Origin: Kangiella sp.
GTDB lineage: Bacteria; Pseudomonadota; Gammaproteobacteria; Enterobacterales; Kangiellaceae
Assembly: GCA_002733465.1 (NCBI GenBank)
Contig: NVVT01000002.1
Coordinates: 227,826 to 252,208, forward strand
DNA length: 24,383 bases
Direction: 5' to 3'
Positions within the stretch are counted from its first letter, which is position 1, and each line of letters opens with the position of its first letter. The position numbers and the translations under genes are program-made. The notes below the pieces were generated by a model. That model made no database searches. It was not told the DNA's origin and was given only the letters and a program-made list of their open reading frames with translations. This document shows, piece by piece, positions 6,802 to 14,410 of the stretch.

Positions 6802-7590
6802 CTATTTTTTCATTCTCTCAAAAGTCTTCACTTCTAATTCAGATATAGCGCGAATAGTTGGCTTGATTTCGTTAGGAGCCACATTTATTTTATTGTGATT
6901 CAATCTAAGGTTTAACGCTTTAGAAACAGTCTCAAGATTCTCAACGTCAACATTTAATTTATCCCCATCTATAAACCTAAGATTCATTCCTTCAGACACC
7001 AGTCCATTCTGCTTTTCCCAGTTAACAATGGCTTTATGTCGATACCATCCTCGATGCCCGGTGTGAGGGTTTACCTGATCCACTTTAATCAGTATATAGC
7101 CGCCACGGTCTTTTCGCTCATGACCAAAAGGTTTCAAGTTTGAAGGTATATCCCCCTTTTGAAAACTTCCTGAATTAGCCTTGCAAATCCCTTTTGTTCC
7201 AGTGTTCCATGATGTTGATCCTTTTTCAAAACAACCTGTCCGCCCCGATTTGATTTTGTGGTTTTTCACAAATGATTTTAATTGTGACTCGCAAATACAT
7301 AAATTAAAACGCTCATTAAGAGCGGCTGTTAATTCAGCAAGTGTTAATTGAGTATAATTACTCCTTATAAAAGCAACCTGCCCTGTCGTTAAAAGTTTTA
7401 CCTCGCCTTTTAGCAAACCAGGTTTTCGACCGCACGTAAACCCACTCCTTGTCAGCTTGCTTTTAATAGCCGTGGTCTTTTTATCTAATTTAAATCTACG
7501 ATTAAAAGCAGTTGTAAGCTCAGGCACTCGCATAGACAAAAATCCATTTTGCAAGAAATCCAACTGTTCGTTAGAATAATTAAATCGCAT
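6802..7590 (-). CDS. HNH endonuclease (phage, homing type)
   Basis: A 262-residue protein. The C-terminal part holds the phage HNH pattern: WYRHKAIVNWEKQNG (first His), then LRFIDGDKLNVDVENLE (D-G-D-K-x-N and N-L-E), then a typical SKALNLRLN tail and a final RAISELEVKT segment. The first ~110 residues contain two related DNA-binding-like segments (EQLDFLQNGFLSMRVPELTTAFNRRF and QVAFIRSNYTQLTLAELTAALNERF), each about 50 residues, suggesting an internal duplication of a helix-turn-helix-like unit. Such proteins nick or cut DNA and are often mobile within phage genomes. It overlaps the upstream small gene by 11 bp, so the two are probably translated together. Confidence 0.85.
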   Translation of the reverse strand: MRFNYSNEQLDFLQNGFLSMRVPELTTAFNRRFKLDKKTTAIKSKLTRSGFTCGRKPGLLKGEVKLLTTGQVAFIRSNYTQLTLAELTAALNERFNLCICESQLKSFVKNHKIKSGRTGCFEKGSTSWNTGTKGICKANSGSFQKGDIPSNLKPFGHERKDRGGYILIKVDQVNPHTGHRGWYRHKAIVNWEKQNGLVSEGMNLRFIDGDKLNVDVENLETVSKALNLRLNHNKINVAPNEIKPTIRAISELEVKTFERMKK

Positions 7591-7816
7591 GCTTGTGCTC
7601 GAGCATCGCTGGAATATGCTTGACTAAGTTATCACCAAGCGCTTTTTGAGCCTGCAGAGCAAGCGTTCCATTAGAAACAATCGCGTTGGCAACTGAAGTG
7701 ATAGATTTAGCTCTATTTATTTCCTCTTTCAGAACGTCTCCGGAGATATCCTCATCAGATAAGCGCTCTAACTGGGCAAATAAATGGTCATTCAAATCAA
7801 TTAATTTGTTTTTCAT
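7580..7816 (-). CDS. Small phage protein preceding the HNH endonuclease
   Basis: A 78-residue protein beginning MKNKLIDLNDHLFAQLERLSDEDISG, then KEEINRAKSITSVANAIVSNGTLALQAQKAL. This acidic, helical pattern is one I recognise from many phage genomes, often directly before an HNH gene, but its function is not known to me. The start is supported by AGGAAAAGAGAT just upstream. It overlaps both neighbours by a few bases, so it is part of the continuous early operon. Confidence 0.7.
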   Translation of the reverse strand: MKNKLIDLNDHLFAQLERLSDEDISGDVLKEEINRAKSITSVANAIVSNGTLALQAQKALGDNLVKHIPAMLEHKHAI

Positions 7817-8103
7817 AATCTCTTTTCCTGGTCTGACTTAGCAAGCTTTCTGCCGCAGTAGCAACAAAAATCAGCGACTAATGAAAAACTGTCTCTAGTT
7901 AAATTTTTGGCGGGTGTACCATTTTTCTTTTTAGCCCTGTAGGAGATATTAATTTTTGGATTTACTAGGCTATAATCTCCGCCTAAAAAAAATGACGAAT
8001 TATCCCACTGAACATTGAGGTCAGAAGCGTCCCTTGGAATTTTTGACTCCACTCTCTCTTTAACCATTTCTAGGTTTTTACTGAAACACTCACATTTACT
8101 CAT
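7813..8103 (-). CDS. Small Cys-containing phage protein
   Basis: A 96-residue protein with CEC near the N-terminus (residues 4-6) and FCCYCGRKL near the C-terminus, a knuckle-like pair that may bind zinc together. The middle has no recognised domain. The ribosome-binding region AGGAAAAGAGATCATG is nearly identical to that of the next gene. Its stop overlaps the following start codon (ATGA). Function unknown. Confidence 0.6.
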   Translation of the reverse strand: MSKCECFSKNLEMVKERVESKIPRDASDLNVQWDNSSFFLGGDYSLVNPKINISYRAKKKNGTPAKNLTRDSFSLVADFCCYCGRKLAKSDQEKRL

Positions 8104-8115
8104 GATCTCTTTTCC

Positions 8116-8439
8116 TTAATTGTTTTCATTTAAGAAAGCTAATCCTAATGGTGTTAGCTTTTTGTCTGCATCACTTTTTGCGTCAACTAAAAACCCACCA
8201 TCAACAGCAATGTGATACGCGGTATGACCTGACCAATAACCAGCAATTTGATCCTTTAGGGTTTTGGTTATTTGTTTTCGCTTCATTTCAACGCTGCTAT
8301 TTGTAGGCTCGCCGAAGTTTGTACCATCAAATAATTCGTTAATTTTTTCATTCGAAACTACGCTTTTTTCACAAGAAAGCTCTAGCTTCTTTATCCTGCT
8401 TTTAAGATCAAGTACATGATCACAATTACACTCATCCAT
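8116..8439 (-). CDS. Hypothetical phage protein, coiled-coil plus winged-helix-like C-terminus
   Basis: A 107-residue protein. The N-terminus (about 9-35) is a heptad-like helix (VLDLKSRIKKLELSCEKSV). Residues about 65-105 (LKDQIAGYWSGHTAYHIAVDGGFLVDAKSDADKKLTPLGLAFL) look like a small winged-helix fold. The start ATG overlaps the upstream stop by 8 bp and has a GGGGG ribosome-binding site. No homologous family is recognised. Confidence 0.55.
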   Translation of the reverse strand: MDECNCDHVLDLKSRIKKLELSCEKSVVSNEKINELFDGTNFGEPTNSSVEMKRKQITKTLKDQIAGYWSGHTAYHIAVDGGFLVDAKSDADKKLTPLGLAFLNENN

Positions 8440-8686
8440 TCACAATACCCCCGACGTTTTCTTTTATCGTTTGCCAAACAGGTTTACCATTAAACGCTCG
8501 CCGTATCCCATACGAAACAGCCAAACTAATAAAAGTAAATATCACCATAAACCCAAAATTTTGAGCCAACGTAATCTGGTACCCAAACAGCGGGAATATA
8601 ACCGTATTGGCAAACATATTAATTGGCGCTCGAATAACAATATTGGTTATCGACTCAATCAAACTGTCTTTTTTAGACTGCGTCAC
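8432..8686 (-). CDS. Small membrane protein, DUF7220-like
   Basis: An 84-residue protein starting at a GTG with AGGGG 7 bases upstream. Two hydrophobic segments are seen, about 14-37 (IVIRAPINMFANTVIFPLF) and 43-62 (NFGFMVIFTFISLAVSYGI), followed by RRAFN. The pattern of S-x-x-E-S/A-x-T-N, F-P-L-F-G, and F-T-x-x-S-x-x-x-S-Y-x-x-R-R matches my memory of a phage family of unknown function (DUF7220). It is probably in the inner membrane. It overlaps the preceding gene by 14 bp and the next by 8 bp. Confidence 0.6.
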   Translation of the reverse strand: MTQSKKDSLIESITNIVIRAPINMFANTVIFPLFGYQITLAQNFGFMVIFTFISLAVSYGIRRAFNGKPVWQTIKENVGGIVNG

Positions 8687-8885
8687 TAAACTGCCCCTCT
8701 ACTTTTGAGTAAGGGTAAGGCTTGGTTGAATTAAATTTCCAGTAAGCCTCATCCCACTCTTTAAGTAGCTCCTCAGTGCAAGGTAAAGGACTACCCGCTT
8801 CAGTTGCGTTGTCGCAAAAATCTCTCAACTCTTGAGAAAACCTGCACGCAATCTCAATCAAATCATCTTTCGTTACTTCTGCCAT
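8673..8885 (-). CDS. Hypothetical small acidic protein
   Basis: A 70-residue protein. The start MAEVTKDDLIEIACRF at 8885 is chosen because GGAG lies 8 bases upstream; the further in-frame ATG at 8903 lacks a ribosome-binding site. The protein is acidic and helical at the N-terminus (VTKDDLIEIACRFSQELRDF), with a Pro/Tyr-rich end. No family is recognised. Its 5' end overlaps the small ORF 8873-9022 by 13 bp. Confidence 0.5.
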   Translation of the reverse strand: MAEVTKDDLIEIACRFSQELRDFCDNATEAGSPLPCTEELLKEWDEAYWKFNSTKPYPYSKVEGQFSDAV

Positions 8886-9022
8886 TTTTCTGTCTCCATA
8901 CAATAAATTTTATAATTTAACTTTGTCTTAATTTTGCTAACAAAACGTCTGTCACTCACCCAACCAAAACAATGCAACTTTACCCATTTCCCGTCATTAC
9001 CTAAAATAACTTGAACTTTCAT
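8873..9022 (-). CDS. 49-residue phage protein
   Basis: The ATG at 9022 follows directly on the stop codon of the upstream membrane protein (TAAATG), and the ORF runs 49 codons to TAA at 8873. The peptide begins MKVQVILGNDGKWVKLH, has the basic stretch WVSDRRFVSKIKTKL, and ends ETEKWQK. It fills the only sizeable gap in the operon and couples its neighbours, which supports it being real. Function unknown. Confidence 0.5.
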   Translation of the reverse strand: MKVQVILGNDGKWVKLHCFGWVSDRRFVSKIKTKLNYKIYCMETEKWQK

Positions 9023-9892
9023 TTAATCACCTACCAACTCGTACCGACCACTAATTTTTTTCACCACACCATCATTTATCAATTCGCTTAACGTTCTCTT
9101 TAAAACCGGATAGCTGATTTTTTCCTTGGCAACAATATTTCGGACTATTAATTTTCTACCGTAAACGCCCGTTGCGATTTTTTCCTTAATCGAAACACCA
9201 TCCGTTGACACCAAAACGCTTTTCGTTATTGCCTGTTGCGCCTTAACATCAACTCTCGAAACAACAATCAAACAAGTGATACCGCAAACATCAACCAACA
9301 CAGCAACCAAGCTAAAAACAACTAACCGCACATTGTCATCGGTTTCACCCAATACCTTTGCCACGGCATGAAACAAACCACCTCCATTAACACCCACACC
9401 AACTGCGCCAAGCTCTTTAACCTTCACACCAATCAACTCGTGCAACTCTTTTAATCTACCGCTTTCTTGGTAAGCTCTTTTTCTATAACCAGCCTCAGCG
9501 TCTTTATCAATCAACTTATTTAACGTTGTTAATTCATTGTTCAAACTTAATAGCTCTGCCTCTGTTATTTTATAAACCATTGACTGTTTTAATTTCTCAT
9601 CTTCATCAGCAATCACAGCTGACTCTAAAAAAGAAACCGTCGCAACAATCGAAACAAGCAGTAAAAACGCGGCTAATAACAACAAGAAAAAAGAGAACCA
9701 TTTGCTTTTAATCCACAGTCCAATCGCAATCGGAAAAAACACAAACTTACAAATCTCCAACGCGCCAGAAAACACACCAGCCAACACAGTGGCAAACAAT
9801 CCATTTTGCATACCAACCCACAAAGCAACGGAGCAAAATAAAGATCCACCGCAGAGCAAAAAACCAGCAATAGCTAAAAGTGACTTATTCAT
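9023..9892 (-). CDS. Membrane protein with C-terminal winged-helix domain
   Basis: A 289-residue protein from the ATG at 9892 (MNKSLLAIAG), which overlaps the primase stop by 8 bp; the longer frame to 9931 is less likely. There are three hydrophobic segments near the N-terminus (about 4-26, 31-55, 62-85), a charged heptad-like region (about 95-160), another membrane span (VRLVVFSLVAVLVDVCGITCLIVVS, about 190-214), and then a C-terminal region (YGRKLIVRNIVAKEKISYPVLKRTLSELINDGVVKKISGRYELV). The last part reads as a winged helix-turn-helix ending in a two-stranded wing. It may tether DNA or a replication factor to the membrane. That role is inferred from the domains and from its place behind the primase-helicase gene. 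Confidence 0.65.
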   Translation of the reverse strand: MNKSLLAIAGFLLCGGSLFCSVALWVGMQNGLFATVLAGVFSGALEICKFVFFPIAIGLWIKSKWFSFFLLLLAAFLLLVSIVATVSFLESAVIADEDEKLKQSMVYKITEAELLSLNNELTTLNKLIDKDAEAGYRKRAYQESGRLKELHELIGVKVKELGAVGVGVNGGGLFHAVAKVLGETDDNVRLVVFSLVAVLVDVCGITCLIVVSRVDVKAQQAITKSVLVSTDGVSIKEKIATGVYGRKLIVRNIVAKEKISYPVLKRTLSELINDGVVKKISGRYELVGD

Positions 9893-12599
9893 CAGAAAAC
9901 CCCACCTCAGGTCTCGCAACAGACAACCCAAATTTTTCCAGTTCCGTTAAATCAAGCGCGGTTAAATGTGACGCTCTTTGCCTGCCTATTTTTTTCTCAA
10001 AATCATCCCTTGCCACCACGCCCGCTCTAATCAATTGTTGCTTTAAAATTCTTGCTGTCTTAATTGGCAGTGCATCGTATTTGTTTTTTAAAGCCGGTGA
10101 TTGTGATAAATGAGACATAATATGATTCACTCTAATAAACAAACACTCCTTACCTGTTTGAATTTCAGTATCAACAACGTATGGATAACGTAAATTATTA
10201 GAATCAATTTCAGCAAAAATAATTTCCAAAACCCATACCCACGGCTGTCTGCTCGCTTTGGTTTCTTTCACATGTAAATTCATTGCCGTAGTCACATCTT
10301 TAATAAAATTTCCCTGCCTAACATCAACGCCACTAAACTCACAAATCAAACGCCAGCTCATTGCCACACAGGCGTAATTGGTTATGATCCTTTCAGCACC
10401 AACATCGTCATCATTGGCCATGCTTCGTTTAATCAAACCGGCTTTAGTTTCTTCAAACAATTCTTTTACACGCGCCTTGTTAAGCTTTGCCAAAAACTCT
10501 AACCACTGCCTCATTGGCCAACGTGGTAAAGCCTCTGGCATCATAGGACCCATCTTATTATTAATATCCGTGCGTACAATTTTCCCTAAAATACTTTCCA
10601 CCGGCACATCTTCACCGGCAAGCAGCACAGGCGCGGCGTTCAAGTACTCCATCATGTCACTGCCTCGCCGAGTCACCGTAAACCCATAACACTCTTGTAA
10701 AAGTGAAACCGCTTTATCAATCACTTTTGTTGCTCTGGCAGAAATTTCTTCCCAGCCCACCGGATGGCTAGTGTGAGAAATGCTGGTTAACAATCTAAAT
10801 TCTGTTTGCAGAGACTGACCAGAAAACATCGTAAAAGTAATGGTTCTTTGCAGCCTATCCAGCAACGTTGTCTTACCGCTTCCCTTATCCGCTTGCAACA
10901 TCATGTGCGGCCAAAAACCCATAAATGTTTTCAAATGGCAACCAACGCCCCATGCCAATAACATCATCGCCGCATTATCTTTAAACGTGCTTTGGTAAGC
11001 TTCAATCACCGGCCTAGCGTTCGTCTTATAGCCCGCATCAAATACTAGATTGTGGTACGGGCACTGCTTTAACGGATCGCTAAAATAACAATCAGTGCCA
11101 TCATTAACCGTTGGTTTACCTTCTTTAAATGCCAAGCCAACAAAGTTCATCGCATTACGCTCACCAATATGAACGGCTCGTTCCCAAAGATTGATTAGCC
11201 GGCTCATATTGGCAGGCTTAAAAATGGGGCCAAACTTTTTCCACTGTTCCAAGTTATGCAGCTGCTCATCTTGCAAAACACGCCGTTGCAAAATATTACC
11301 GTGCCTGGGCATTTGAACACTCGCAGCAAACAAACGCATCGGCTGAGCATCTTTCTCACCGCTAGTGGTGGCCGTGGCACTTTGAATGGTTATCTTGCTT
11401 AAACCGGCTACTCTAAACCCGCAAACTGGATCGCTAATAAAACTCTTATCACCCTCTTCGTTAGTTACTGAGCGTTGAAACAACGTCATATCGGGCTGTG
11501 CATGAAACTTCCAATAATCCTTAAAATCGTAAGTCGGCAAATAAACTCGGCGTTTATATGGCTTAGGTTCGTCCTCCTGACCAATTAGTCCAGGTATTGC
11601 CCAAAGCTCCATTTTTTTAATGGCTATTCGAGTTTCTCTTTCGCCCTCTTCCATTAAATAATCATTAATGTCATTTACTTCCCAATCGCTTTGATCCACA
11701 AATAAAGCGCTCACATTAACCGCCAACATCTCTTCATGAATTCGCCAAGCAGACTCTTGTCCTGGTCTATATCCTTGCGGGTTTGGGCTATCATTATCCA
11801 TGCACACAATCACTTTTTTACCGAGTAAAATAGTCCAGTCAATTCCCATATTTTGTGTGCCTTTTAAAGCAACGCTGGCATACCCTTTTTGATTTTCAAA
11901 CGCCGTCATAATAGACAGCGCATTAATCGGAGACTCAACCACCACCACCGTATGAGCTTGCTTCAACGCATAAGGATCAGGAATATACAAATTGCCATTT
12001 TTATCGCCTTGGCTTTGTGTTTTTAAACCGCCATTAATTTCAGGCTCTAAATAACGCATATCAACTGCAAGCACTCGGTTACTTAAAAAACAACGAGAAA
12101 TAAATGCAGCGGCGCATCCGCCATGAGTCGCATCACCTTTTGGCACCTTAGGAGATGTCCAGGTGTTAAAGCCCAATGTTTTTCTTAAAATACATTTCTC
12201 AATAACTTTCAAACTAATCTTTCTATTCTCACTTAAATAAGCGGTGCAACCTTTAGGCTCCTCCATACAACGTTTAGCAATAAACTCTATTGTTGATAAA
12301 GAGGTCTGCGCCGTAGCCAATTTCTTCTCTCGTTCATATCCGTACAATTCATGCAGTTCGATAATTGCATCTGGTAACTCCATGCCTCTTACAAACATCA
12401 CCAAATCAATACAACTTCCACCCGCCTCACTACTAAAGTCTTTCCAACTTCCTTTGCTCCCATTAATGGCAAGCGAGGGGCTTTTATCATCATGGTGGGG
12501 CGAACGGTAATTACCCTTACTGCCATCTCTACTAAGCCCTAAACGCTCTGCTAAATCATGCAAATCAATATCAGACTTTAATTGTTCAATCGTTGCCAT
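9885..12599 (-). CDS. Phage primase-helicase (TOPRIM plus P-loop ATPase)
   Basis: A 904-residue protein from the ATG at 12599 (MATIEQLKSDIDLHDLAERLGL); an in-frame ATG at 12623 is less likely. The N-terminus follows the CHC2 zinc-finger primase layout (YRSPHHDDKSPSLAI..., GGSCIDLVMF), but most metal-ligand Cys are replaced by Ser, Asn or other residues. The TOPRIM core follows at about 215-270 (VVVVESPINALSIM, ALKGTQN, VIVCMDNDSP). The C-terminal half has Walker A at about residue 570 (ADKGSGKTTLLDRL) and a Walker-B-like GWEEIS near 617. It should make primers and unwind DNA at the phage replication origin. It leads the replication part of the early operon. Confidence 0.8.
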   Translation of the reverse strand: MATIEQLKSDIDLHDLAERLGLSRDGSKGNYRSPHHDDKSPSLAINGSKGSWKDFSSEAGGSCIDLVMFVRGMELPDAIIELHELYGYEREKKLATAQTSLSTIEFIAKRCMEEPKGCTAYLSENRKISLKVIEKCILRKTLGFNTWTSPKVPKGDATHGGCAAAFISRCFLSNRVLAVDMRYLEPEINGGLKTQSQGDKNGNLYIPDPYALKQAHTVVVVESPINALSIMTAFENQKGYASVALKGTQNMGIDWTILLGKKVIVCMDNDSPNPQGYRPGQESAWRIHEEMLAVNVSALFVDQSDWEVNDINDYLMEEGERETRIAIKKMELWAIPGLIGQEDEPKPYKRRVYLPTYDFKDYWKFHAQPDMTLFQRSVTNEEGDKSFISDPVCGFRVAGLSKITIQSATATTSGEKDAQPMRLFAASVQMPRHGNILQRRVLQDEQLHNLEQWKKFGPIFKPANMSRLINLWERAVHIGERNAMNFVGLAFKEGKPTVNDGTDCYFSDPLKQCPYHNLVFDAGYKTNARPVIEAYQSTFKDNAAMMLLAWGVGCHLKTFMGFWPHMMLQADKGSGKTTLLDRLQRTITFTMFSGQSLQTEFRLLTSISHTSHPVGWEEISARATKVIDKAVSLLQECYGFTVTRRGSDMMEYLNAAPVLLAGEDVPVESILGKIVRTDINNKMGPMMPEALPRWPMRQWLEFLAKLNKARVKELFEETKAGLIKRSMANDDDVGAERIITNYACVAMSWRLICEFSGVDVRQGNFIKDVTTAMNLHVKETKASRQPWVWVLEIIFAEIDSNNLRYPYVVDTEIQTGKECLFIRVNHIMSHLSQSPALKNKYDALPIKTARILKQQLIRAGVVARDDFEKKIGRQRASHLTALDLTELEKFGLSVARPEVGFSDE

Positions 12600-12783
12600 T
12601 AATAATATTTCCGTTCTTATCAATTTTTATTAAAATGCTCGCACCAAATTTTATTTTTAAATCCAAAAATTCAGGGCTCTTAAACAAAGTCACCAAGTCG
12701 GGTGCTTCATCTTTAATTTTCTTCCACCAAAACTGCCTCTCATCGGCAGACAAACGTGACAGATTAATTTCTCTGCAAAACAT
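12586..12783 (-). CDS. Hypothetical small protein upstream of the primase
   Basis: A 65-residue protein from the ATG at 12783 (MFCREINLSRLSADERQFWWKKIKDEAPDL); an in-frame TTG at 12798 would add five residues. No clear ribosome-binding site is seen, so translation is probably coupled to the upstream gene, which it overlaps by 20 bp. It in turn overlaps the primase start by 14 bp. It is basic, helical at the N-terminus and strand-rich at the end. No family is recognised. Confidence 0.5.
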   Translation of the reverse strand: MFCREINLSRLSADERQFWWKKIKDEAPDLVTLFKSPEFLDLKIKFGASILIKIDKNGNIINGND

Positions 12784-13129
12784 AATTCGAGCGTGCAACG
12801 GGCGTAATTTTGTTAATGCTCACATTAGGCGCACAAAAATTATCATCTATCGGCAAAATGTTAAGGCCAGAGTCATCAAACAAACTAGGCATTAACTTAC
12901 CGCCCGCATCACCATCCACTCTCACCAAACCATAAACACCAAAACTTCCAGCGCCTCGTCCGCCACAATGCATCAATGCTACATTTTTCAAGTGAGCTTC
13001 TTGCGTTCTAAACTGAGGCGTTAACTTAAGTAATCCAGCAACGGTTGAGTCATTGAATTTTTCTGGGTCAACTTCAATAATCATTTTAGTTTTCACGAGT
13101 ACTTCAATCTCATAGCGCTCTTTAAGCAT
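12764..13129 (-). CDS. Hypothetical phage protein
   Basis: A 121-residue protein (MLKERYEIEVLVKTKMIIEV...). The start at 13129 has a strong AGGAG with 8 bases spacing and forms a TAATG overlap with the upstream gene's stop. The frame stays open upstream to 13303 and would add a Cys-rich 50-residue extension (see findings), but the coupled start is preferred. The middle holds a Gly-rich segment (HCGGRGAGSFGVYGLVRVDGDAGG). The rest shows no recognised domain. Confidence 0.55.
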   Translation of the reverse strand: MLKERYEIEVLVKTKMIIEVDPEKFNDSTVAGLLKLTPQFRTQEAHLKNVALMHCGGRGAGSFGVYGLVRVDGDAGGKLMPSLFDDSGLNILPIDDNFCAPNVSINKITPVARSNYVLQRN

Positions 13130-13428
13130 TAGTTTTTCTCCTTTTTCGTAGCTGAGGTAGGTTTTGATATCTCCGTAGTCGGCAAAACATACTGAACAAA
13201 TTTTGGATGCTGGTTCAGTGGAATAACATTCGCAAAAGAAGCACCACCGCTTTTCGGTTGAACAAATTCTATGTGACATATTTTTTTCTCTCTTAATTTC
13301 CAATCATCCGGTTTTACAATTTTTAAAATTCGATTATAAAAATGGTTTCTATAAAAAATGCCTGGTTCTTTTTTTAATCCAAAAAACATCCAAACCTTAT
13401 CAAAGTTGTTGGGTTTATTAGCTGGCAT
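13129..13428 (-). CDS. Hypothetical phage protein
   Basis: A 99-residue protein (MPANKPNNFDKVWMFFGLKKEPGIFYRN...). Its start overlaps the end of the recombinase gene by 11 bp and its stop overlaps the next start in TAATG, so it fits the tightly coupled operon at both ends. Basic overall (KIVKPDDWKLREKK), with a Thr/Lys-rich tail. Function unknown. Confidence 0.55.
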   Translation of the reverse strand: MPANKPNNFDKVWMFFGLKKEPGIFYRNHFYNRILKIVKPDDWKLREKKICHIEFVQPKSGGASFANVIPLNQHPKFVQYVLPTTEISKPTSATKKEKN

Positions 13429-14017
13429 TGATCATCATCTCCTTAATCGTTTCTTTGTCCGGAGACGTATAAATAGTGGTGGTGTTAATGTTGGCATGGC
13501 CTAATAACTTTTGAGTGGCTAGCAATGCCTCTGGCGTGTTCTCGTTACGTTTAATAATCCGCTTAGCAAATGTATGCCTAAGCCAGTGAATAGTTCCTCG
13601 CTCAAGCCCTGCTATTTCAATCCACATTTCAAAACGGCGTTGATAGTTGCGTTTGGTTAAAGCAGTATGATGGCGGGATAAAATCAAAGGCCTATCAAAT
13701 TCTGAAACGTCAGTTTCCTTCACTAATTGCCGTTGAATATTAATCAATTTTTTCAAGCAAACTTTCACTTCTTTCACCATAAAAATTGATTGCTCTTTTT
13801 TGTTTTTATTAAACTCACCAATTTTTAAATAGTCTGAGCTAATCGCTTGCAAAGCATCACCCACCGTTAGCTTACTTAAAGGCATTAACCGAATGCCCGT
13901 TAACCTGGCAATACGCATCCAGCAGTAATCACGCTCAGCTAAGTGCCCTTTCACGCGCTTAACCGCATTAAACAATTGGCGCTCTTCCGCCTCAGTAAAA
14001 TATTTATCAAAACTCAT
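13418..14017 (-). CDS. Second, short tyrosine recombinase
   Basis: A 199-residue protein that is nearly only a catalytic domain. All active-site residues are seen: Arg43 (TGIRLMPLSKL), a Lys-rich hairpin at about 69-75, His145 and Arg148 (HWLRHTF), His174 (LLGHANI) and Tyr183 (TTTIYTS). It lacks the arm-binding and core-binding domains of the integrase at 5273-6331, and lies in the middle of the replication operon with ATGA overlaps. It therefore is unlikely to be the integrase; multimer resolution, inversion or a role in replication are possibilities. The family call is secure; the substrate is unknown. Confidence 0.88.
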   Translation of the reverse strand: MSFDKYFTEAEERQLFNAVKRVKGHLAERDYCWMRIARLTGIRLMPLSKLTVGDALQAISSDYLKIGEFNKNKKEQSIFMVKEVKVCLKKLINIQRQLVKETDVSEFDRPLILSRHHTALTKRNYQRRFEMWIEIAGLERGTIHWLRHTFAKRIIKRNENTPEALLATQKLLGHANINTTTIYTSPDKETIKEMMINAS

Positions 14018-14208
14018 AACGCATAAACTCCTTGTTCATTAAGTGCTTTTTCCAAAGCAACAATACCGTCTCTCATGGTATAAATTTCCTCATCACTACT
14101 GGCACAGTTTTTCATTTCTGACCAAGTAACCCGTTTTAAAAAAGTGGCCAAAGCTACTGCGCTTTTCTTATTTACAACAACATCTAAGGCTAAAAATTCA
14201 TCATCCAT
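14014..14208 (-). CDS. Small phage protein, DUF7706-like
   Basis: A 64-residue acidic protein. The pattern ALATFLKRVTWSEMKNCASSDEEIYTMRDGIVALEKALNEQGVYAL, with a helix, an F-L-K-R-V motif, and a D/E-E-x-Y-x-M helix, agrees with my memory of the phage family DUF7706. It has a good AAGGAG ribosome-binding site and overlaps both neighbours by a few bases. Function unknown. Confidence 0.6.
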   Translation of the reverse strand: MDDEFLALDVVVNKKSAVALATFLKRVTWSEMKNCASSDEEIYTMRDGIVALEKALNEQGVYAL

Positions 14209-14410
14209 TAGATTGCTCCTTATTTTTTTCGGCCAGTCTCACCATTTGGCGCGCTCTCGCTTTCAAAATCCCATAAAAAACAGGATCAGCCATCGCTATT
14301 TCAATATTGGCAGGTCGGCACTTAGGGTTAAATTTACCAAAGGCAACATGAATAACATTGCGCTCAGTGAGCGGTCTTGTTTTGTTGATGGGTAAAGAGG
14401 ACTGTTTCAT
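14201..14410 (-). CDS. Hypothetical small basic protein
   Basis: A 69-residue, strongly basic protein (MKQSSLPINKTRPLTERNVIHVAFGKF...) ending in a helical RARQMVRLAEKNKEQ. The ATG overlaps the stop of the CII-like gene (ATGA). It belongs to the early operon. No family is recognised. Confidence 0.55.
   Translation of the reverse strand: MKQSSLPINKTRPLTERNVIHVAFGKFNPKCRPANIEIAMADPVFYGILKARARQMVRLAEKNKEQSNG

Noticed and set aside
9893..9931. Longer N-terminus of the membrane winged-helix protein
   Set aside because: It would overlap the primase by almost 50 bp; the ATG at 9892 gives the short overlap typical of this operon and starts right before the first membrane span.
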